A stretch of DNA of 64,000 bases from positions 87,003 through 151,002 of the forward strand of contig MNCI01010184.1 in assembly GCA_015680685.1 (NCBI GenBank). Reading direction: 5' to 3'. The stretch is from Gnetum montanum. Taxonomy: Eukaryota; Streptophyta; Gnetopsida; Gnetales; Gnetaceae. This document shows positions 59,128-64,000 of this stretch, one piece after another (position 1 is the stretch's first letter; each line of letters opens with the position of its first letter). The notes below the pieces were generated by a model. The model saw nothing but the letters and a program-made list of their open reading frames with translations. It was not told the DNA's origin and made no database searches. Both the position numbers and the translations under genes were made by a program.

Positions 59128-60150
59128 TTCCGAAAAAGAAAAGTAAATTAAACTTTTACGAGTGCATCGTTTTTCGTGGTGCCCAATGTCAAGCAAAAAA
59201 CCCCAGCTATTGCAGGAACGTGCTATCTCACTTTCGTCCTGCATTGCCAATGCTAGAGAGAGAGAGAGGGCCTGAGATCTGCCAAGGATTCCCCTCCTTT
59301 GCTAATTGCTGTCCACCATGCGTTGCTGGCTGCAGCTCCCAGCTGTGCACCTACGACATCTGCTGGTTGTTGTTCACCGTTCGTACACATGCCATGCACC
59401 CTGCTGTTGACGCTGCTGCGCTGGCGTGCTCCCGCTACGCAGCTTCCGCACGATCGTCGCTTCAGGTTCAGAGAGGCCATCTGCCTATCGCTGGTTGCTC
59501 CGCTGCTGTGCACAACCACGCCACCTTGCTGACGCTGCTGCTTTTGCCTCCACCAGCCAAAGAGACCTCGGTCCCCGCTCCTCTCCCCCCTAACGTCGGT
59601 GGTTATTGCAAAGTCGGTTACGCCCACTACCACCGCATCTACATCTTGCCGCATCGATTACGTCCTCCACTGTAGGTTACGTCCACCTTGTCCACGTTGC
59701 ACGTCCCTATGAAACGCCTGCTACCTGCTATTGGCTGCACAACACCACGGCGGTTCTCTAAGAGTTTCTCATTATGGGAATAGAACGTATAAGTTTTCAA
59801 AATGTAACCGATTTATTAATTAACTGATTAATTTAGGGCAGTTTGAGGTTCTGAATTGCTGATTTAGTAGTTGCTGCCAATAACGCTCTCTATACCATTA
59901 AATTAGACCCTGAAAACTTGAAGAAATATTGTTCTCATTCTTAATTATGTTACGAGAATCGTTTTCACATCATCAAAAGTAGGTTTGTTGCCAACAACCA
60001 CTAGGTTCCCACGTTTATCTTTTCAAGGAAGACCTTTGAAATACTAGTATAAACTGTGCGGATGATGATACGCGATGGATCCTAGCATTTTTGTGGTATT
60101 AAAACTTAAAATTCATGGCCCCGATACCATGGAAGATGTTGGCATCAACA
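59128..60150 (-). repeat. Right LTR of family B, outer piece
   Basis: Continues the host LTR after the nested element (CCGAAAAAGAAAAGTAAATT, compare 34240) and ends GTTGGCATCAACA at 60150, followed by the target duplication GTATT. The 59170-59760 part is GC- and CpG-rich; its 151-codon plus frame (59220-59675) has low-complexity composition and is not conserved as a frame in the left LTR. Confidence 0.82.
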
Positions 60151-60619
60151 GTATTCAACCCAGCAATACGCAAATGATCTTCTGTGAAAACTTCACTTGT
60201 GATTGCTGCAACTTTGTCTGTCTTCTGTGAAAACTTCACTTGTGATTGCTGCAACTTTGTCTGTCTTCAAGACATATTAGCTTGTTAAAGGGTTGTTCTA
60301 ACAATTCAGGCATAAATGACCTGGTCACTTTGTTTTCAAGAAGGGGACCATAAGGACTGACTGTTGCCCAGTGAATGAACTCACATATTCAGCTGACCCA
60401 CACGTTGTGGAAGTAATCTCAACCACGGTCAATCAGCCGCGCCAAACACGGTATGAACATTATGCAGTTCTGGCGTGCTGAAGGAATCTAGGCGTTCTCC
60501 ATCCTTTGGAACCTATTATTACATTTTCAGTAACCTTTGATGTCCCAAATTCTGTTGCTATTCCCTGTTTCTTGTTTTCTTTTGGTGGAATAGAAGCTCC
60601 TCATCTTTGAGCAGATTTC
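60151..60619 (+). other. Upstream region of the malectin-like gene, with 43-bp duplication
   Basis: Holds a perfect 43-bp tandem duplication (60179-60221 and 60222-60264; unit begins CTTCTGTGAAAACTTCACTT). No TATA box is obvious. It borders the right end of the family B insertion, so the native promoter may have been split by the element. Confidence 0.6.
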
Positions 60620-61188
60620 ATGGCCGCGTTGGTGGTGCTGCTGCTGCATTTCTTTTCAACCACAGTGTCAGCTCAACCAGGTTTGCTGTTAATGCTCGAT
60701 TGCAAGATCTGTTTTATTTTTGTTTAATTCTAAAAAATTCATAATTTAAGTGTGCAATTTTCACAGGATTTTCAAATCTCTTATGTGGAGCTACTTCTAA
60801 TGTTACAATGGACAATGGCCTTGTCTGGATCCCTGATACAAACTATATCGACGTCGGAAAACCCGTTAGTATCTTACGTGAGGATATCCACAAAACAATT
60901 CGCGTGTTTGAACAACCTCTGCTTAAATCTTCCTATAGCCTGTCTGTTACTACTTTTTTCAATTACAGTATAGACAGCCAAGACATGCTGTCGATGAAGC
61001 ATATCGGTAAGGGCATGACAACATTCGACGACCGCATGACAACTTCTGGAAAGATTCTCTATATTTGCTTGATCAGGAATTATGTCGATTCTGATCCGTT
61101 TATAAGTGCAATTCAGCTAAATCGACTTACGCGTACAATGTACCCACAAGTCCATGAGAGAGTTATGCTGAAACTGGGATACAGATGT

Positions 61189-62299
61189 TGTTGATGCATA
61201 AATTTTGGTCACACCAACACCGGGAAAGAAAACTCGTTTTAGGAGACTATTGCCTAGGGCGCCTCCCGTATGGGTACGAAACCCGGGAATAGTAGGGCTA
61301 GATGGCCTTTTGCAAATAAGCTAGAAAGAAATTTGAGATTTAAATTAAATAATTGTCTTCAATACAATAAGTAATTAAAAGAACTGAATTTTGCCTGATC
61401 CCACTGACGTTGCTGGTTTGTGACTGTCGATGGTATCCACTGCTGGGCAGGAAGACTGTGATCGCCACGAGAGAGGGAGAGAGAGAAAAAGAGAGAGAGA
61501 GAGAGAATGCCCACTACAATCCGCAACAGGGCAACAACTACAGTTCTCAAAGCCTGCGGTCGTTTGTCTCCTTTGTGCACCATCGCAGAGAGGAAGATTG
61601 TCCACCCACGTCTGCACCACCATGACAAGCTCTTGCCATCGCCGAGAAGACACGCAAGCATCTTGATTTTGAACCACTGGCTCCTGGCTTAGACCCTCCT
61701 CGAAGATCAACTACAAACTTGTGAAAAAGAAAAGAAAAGAAAAGAAGGAAACAATTGCTTAGTGGAGAGGAAGTTGCCCCTTCAGACTAATAGCCAAAGC
61801 CTGTTTTGGGACCTCTCCCTCCTCCCCATTTAGATCCTCCTCTAAACACCATTTTATAGCTGCTGCAACCATCAATAATGATGGCTACGTTCTCTAATTT
61901 AAGTGCCCACTACGTCCATAACTTCCAAAACGTCTACCATTAATGACTGTAACCACCATTATTAATAATTGGTTTCACCACCATTAATAATTGAAATCAT
62001 CATCATCAACAACCGTAACCGCCATCACTAATAATTGGTGCCCACTATGTCCATAACTTCCAAAACGTCTACCATTAATGACCTCATTGTTAATAATTGG
62101 TACCGTCATCATCAACAATCGTAACCGCCACCATTAATAATTATAGCCACCACCATTAATAATTGGTTCCGCCACTATTAATAATTGTCACCTAATAGTT
62201 TAAATGCTCACTACTTGCATGATTTTTATTGTGGTTATTAAGAGAGAGAGACATTGATAATCATGGCCCCATGAGAGAATGGGAGTGTTGACATCAACA
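61189..62299 (-). mobile_element. Family B solo LTR inside a malectin exon
   Basis: Starts TGTTGATGCATAAATTTTGG and ends GTTGACATCAACA, 1111 bp. Flanks GATGT (61184-61188) and AATGC (62300-62304) each differ by one transition from GATGC, the sequence expected in the uninterrupted exon. It contains the AAAAGAAAAGAAAAG tract, a GA-rich run (61468-61506) and a 135-bp tandem duplication from 61904 with many CCATTAATAATT words. Confidence 0.9.
61904..62190 (-). repeat. Tandem repeats in the solo LTR
   Basis: TGCCCACTA..TCCATAACTTCC recurs at 61904 and 62039 (135-bp period). Inside, CCACCATTAATAATTG-type units recur at shorter spacing, with TAACCGCCA and ATCATCAACAA words. Confidence 0.85.
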
Positions 62300-62959
62300 A
62301 ATGCTACATCTACGTAAGCAATACAAGTGGCTACTATATCAGGTGAGAAAAGTGTACATTTATTATAAAATCTTAACATGTTTGCAACACGTTTTTATTG
62401 CTCTGCAAAATGTTTTGCATATTCATCATATTGATATATTCAAGATGACTTGAAGGTTTGAAATTGAATTGTTTGATAGCGTGTCATCGTCATCATCATT
62501 GAAGCTTTGTCTTACCAAAATGAGTTCATTATATGAGTTTTCTTTTGCCATTATGCTTATCTATCTGTGATTTCTTCAATAATTTTTTAGTATTTTCAGT
62601 GTCTTTTTTGTCTGGTAATTTTTTAACTCTATTCTTTGTTATTTTGACTTTCGGTGGGTTTCCTGATAGTGATGTGATAACCGTTTCCTCTTTTGAGTTT
62701 ATTTAAAGTTTAAACTTTTGTGTGCGTGCTTGTGCACTACCAGGTACAACACTGATAAGTTTGATCGAAGGTGGTGGTCTCATGACTTCAGTGACCATGA
62801 TCTAAGAAGTTCACACGAGACTTCTATAAACATGAGCGGAACACCTAATTTGCCTCCTTCTGTAATGGAAGCAAGCATGATCTTAAACAGCAGTTGGACC
62901 CTCAGCTTCCTCAAGCATTTTGAACACAGGCCAACATTGTTCTTTTACTACTTCGCTCA

Positions 62960-63012
62960 GTTTTGGAAGGATAAGACATTATCAAGTTTTGGAAGGACAA
63001 GACATTATCCAA
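62960..63012 (+). repeat. 26/27-bp tandem duplication causing a frameshift
   Basis: Copy 1 (62960-62985) and copy 2 (62986-63012) both begin GTTTTGGAAGGA; copy 2 has CAAGACATTATCCAA where copy 1 has TAAGACATTATCAA. The duplication lies in the second malectin exon and shifts the frame from the one open upstream to the one open downstream. Confidence 0.93.
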
Positions 63013-63238
63013 TTTTAATGTTTCTATGGAGGATGTAAATGTGAATGTTAGCATACGAGATACATACACTACTGTACAAGTTGCCATGATGCCCAAAAGA
63101 AAGCTTGAGAGTTATAGAGTAACTTTCACTCTAGTTACAGTTGATACATATGCAATCCTCAATGCTTACGAAGTCTATCATATTATGCAATCGGATCCCT
63201 TGACCAACCCAATCGATGGTGAGAACCAAGCTATTAAA

Positions 63239-63534
63239 GTAGTGTAGCAATGAAAATATACATGTTGGTGCGAACTGGGAAGGGAACTACTAATTTGTGT
63301 GTTTTTGACATTAACAGTTTCAACAAGACATTTGCCTTGAATTTTTCAACATGGAAGTTGTTGAGGCCAACCTCACCCATGCTAGGCATAGGGCCTTGTT
63401 TGAACAAGTTTAATATCACAAAAATCAAAAGTCGTACAGTATTGACATGTCAAGCCCTCATGGTTTAAATTAAATGTACTTTCATGGGCTTGAATAACCC
63501 ATAAATTGTAAAATGCAATGTACCTGGTTAAAAA
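63239..63534 (+). other. Region after the malectin exon, no further exon recognised
   Basis: A 72-codon plus frame (63250-63468) starts MKIYMLVRTGKGTTN but matches no LRR, membrane or kinase segment. It may be intron sequence or degraded gene. Confidence 0.45.
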
Positions 63535-63720
63535 ATGCAACTATCCAACACTCATCCAACTCGTGCACAACTATCCAACACAGATACATTGAACCTGGTC
63601 AAAGAATGCAACTATCCAACACACATCCAACTCGTGCACAACTATCCAACACAGATACATTGAACCTAGTCAAAGAATGCAACTATCCAACATACATCCA
63701 ACTCGTGTCAACTATCCATG
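63535..63720 (+). repeat. 71-bp tandem repeat, about 2.6 units
   Basis: Units start at 63535, 63606 and 63677, each with ATGCAACTATCCAACA, CATCCAACTCGTG and, in the first two, ACAGATACATTGAACCT. The 84-codon open frame across it is repeat-derived. Confidence 0.93.
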
Positions 63721-63806
63721 GGACACATGTTGCTAGATCTGCTTTCTTCTCATCTCACAGCCGTTGATTCCATTCTTGAATTTCGTGCCTGAGCCTGGTC
63801 CAACCC

Positions 63807-63814
63807 TATAAATA
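63807..63814 (+). promoter_or_regulatory. TATA box of a gene running off the window
   Basis: CCCTATAAATACCC sits about 160 bases before an ATG, followed by GC-richer sequence than the surroundings, like a plant 5' untranslated leader. It is not part of any LTR found here. The gene itself is outside the window. Confidence 0.5.
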
Positions 63815-63967
63815 CCCTATCAATTCACATAAATAAAGGAGGGGCCAGAGCCTGCAACGACCATTTTTTGTTCTGCTGGCAAGCAACACCGATAGCGGAG
63901 GCGTTTTCGGCAGTCTTCTCTCTTCTACCGGCAAGCGTCAGAACACGGCAGGAGCGTGAAACGCGCG

Positions 63968-64000
63968 ATGAACATCAATAGCAGTTGTAGGAAGATTGCA
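63968..64000 (+). CDS. Possible first codons of a downstream gene
   Basis: ATG at 63968 opens a frame MNINSSCRKIA that is still open at the window edge, about 160 bases after the TATA box. Eleven codons are too few to identify a product; the next member of the receptor-kinase cluster is one possibility. Confidence 0.3.
   Translation, partial: MNINSSCRKIA

Larger units (their letters stand above)
34104..60150 (-). mobile_element. Family B Ty3/gypsy element, split by two nested insertions
   Basis: Read on the minus strand. Right (5') LTR = 60150-59128 plus 50882-50756; gag, protease and remnant pol lie from about 50750 to 46733; the interior continues at 36504-35535; the left (3') LTR is 35534-34104. 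The flanks GTGTT (34099-34103) and GTATT (60151-60155) are a target duplication with one transition. Removing the family A element (36505-46727 plus one CCTAG) and the second B element (50883-59127) leaves about 7.6 kb. Pol is mostly deleted, so this copy could never have moved by its own enzymes. Confidence 0.85.
60620..63238 (+). pseudogene. Malectin-like receptor kinase ectodomain, disrupted
   Basis: Exon 1 (60620-60680) encodes a signal peptide (MAALVVLLLHFF ... VSAQP). Exon 2 starts at 60767: FSNLLCGATSNVT, VWIPDTNYIDVGK, then a poorly conserved stretch, DPFISAIQLNRLTRTMYPQV, i.e. the first half of a malectin-like domain. It is broken at 61188 by a solo LTR and resumes at 62300 (CYIYVSNTSGYYI). 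Intron 62343-62743. The last exon, from 62744, has YNTDKFDRRWWSHDF, FFYYFAQFWKDKTLS and, after a frame change, TLVTVDTYAILNAYEVYHI. It probably ends at AAA|GTAGTG (63238). No LRR, membrane or kinase exon follows in the window. As it stands the gene cannot encode a full receptor. Confidence 0.85.

Noticed and set aside
59220-59675. 151-codon plus frame in GC-rich sequence
   Set aside because: It lies wholly inside the right LTR of element B; the aligned left LTR has no equivalent frame, and both strands are open because of GC content.
1-63238. The left kinase exons and right malectin exons as halves of one gene split by the transposons
   Set aside because: The order on the plus strand is kinase first and ectodomain second, so they cannot form one receptor transcript.
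1-64000. tRNA, rRNA or other structured RNA genes
   Set aside because: No cloverleaf boxes or rRNA-like segments were noticed by eye; a covariance-model scan would be needed to exclude small ones.

Overview
The window is nuclear DNA of a land plant with a large, retrotransposon-rich genome. It carries intron-split receptor-kinase exons with plant-type GT/AG junctions, C2H2 QALGGH and RTE relics, and nested Ty3/gypsy elements; no bacterial-style genes, operons or CRISPR are present. A gymnosperm or other early-branching vascular plant would fit the divergent malectin-like receptor, but the sequence does not settle the species.

Gene space is confined to the two ends. At 1-1809 (+) lie a transmembrane segment and a full kinase domain of a receptor-like kinase whose ectodomain is left of the window. 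At 60620-63238 (+) lies the signal peptide and malectin-like ectodomain of a second receptor of the same general class; it is interrupted by a 1.1-kb solo LTR and by a 26-bp duplication. A core promoter and possible first codons of a further gene sit at 63807-64000. The order kinase-then-ectodomain on one strand means these are two members of a tandem cluster, not halves of one gene.

Almost everything between is Ty3/gypsy DNA of two families. Family A (LTR about 0.8-1.1 kb, ends TGATGA/TCATCA, tRNA-Asp-like primer site, Athila-like pol with an FMDD reverse transcriptase motif) is present as: an old LTR relic (about 5890-6430), a solo LTR with perfect target duplication (6484-7303), a deleted minus-strand copy (9828-14033), a 5'-truncated plus copy joined through a shared LTR to a complete plus copy (14034-29818), a minus-strand LTR-gag-LTR derivative (29938-about 32780), and a complete plus copy (36505-46727) with target duplication CCTAG. 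All coding copies are dead, with stops and broken catalytic residues.

Family B (LTR about 1.0-1.4 kb, ends TGTTGATG/CATCAACA) is read on the minus strand. One B element spans 34104-60150 with target duplication GTGTT/GTATT. It was later split by the family A copy at 36505-46727 and by a second B element (50883-59127) inside its right LTR. Both B elements keep gag and protease but have the first part of reverse transcriptase fused directly to the integrase C-terminus, so the family looks like a non-autonomous derivative that spread after losing most of pol. Part of the younger B element is present as near-identical head-to-tail units of about 2.25 kb, with assembly gaps nearby.

Inferred order of events: B entered between two receptor-kinase genes; A then entered the B interior and a second B entered the B LTR; separately a B-type LTR hit the malectin exon of the right-hand receptor gene. 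No new enzymatic or defence system is visible. The most notable items are the shared pol deletion in family B, the tandem amplification of B internal sequence, the exchangeable tandem-repeat arrays in family A U3 regions, and the reconstructable history of the damaged receptor gene.
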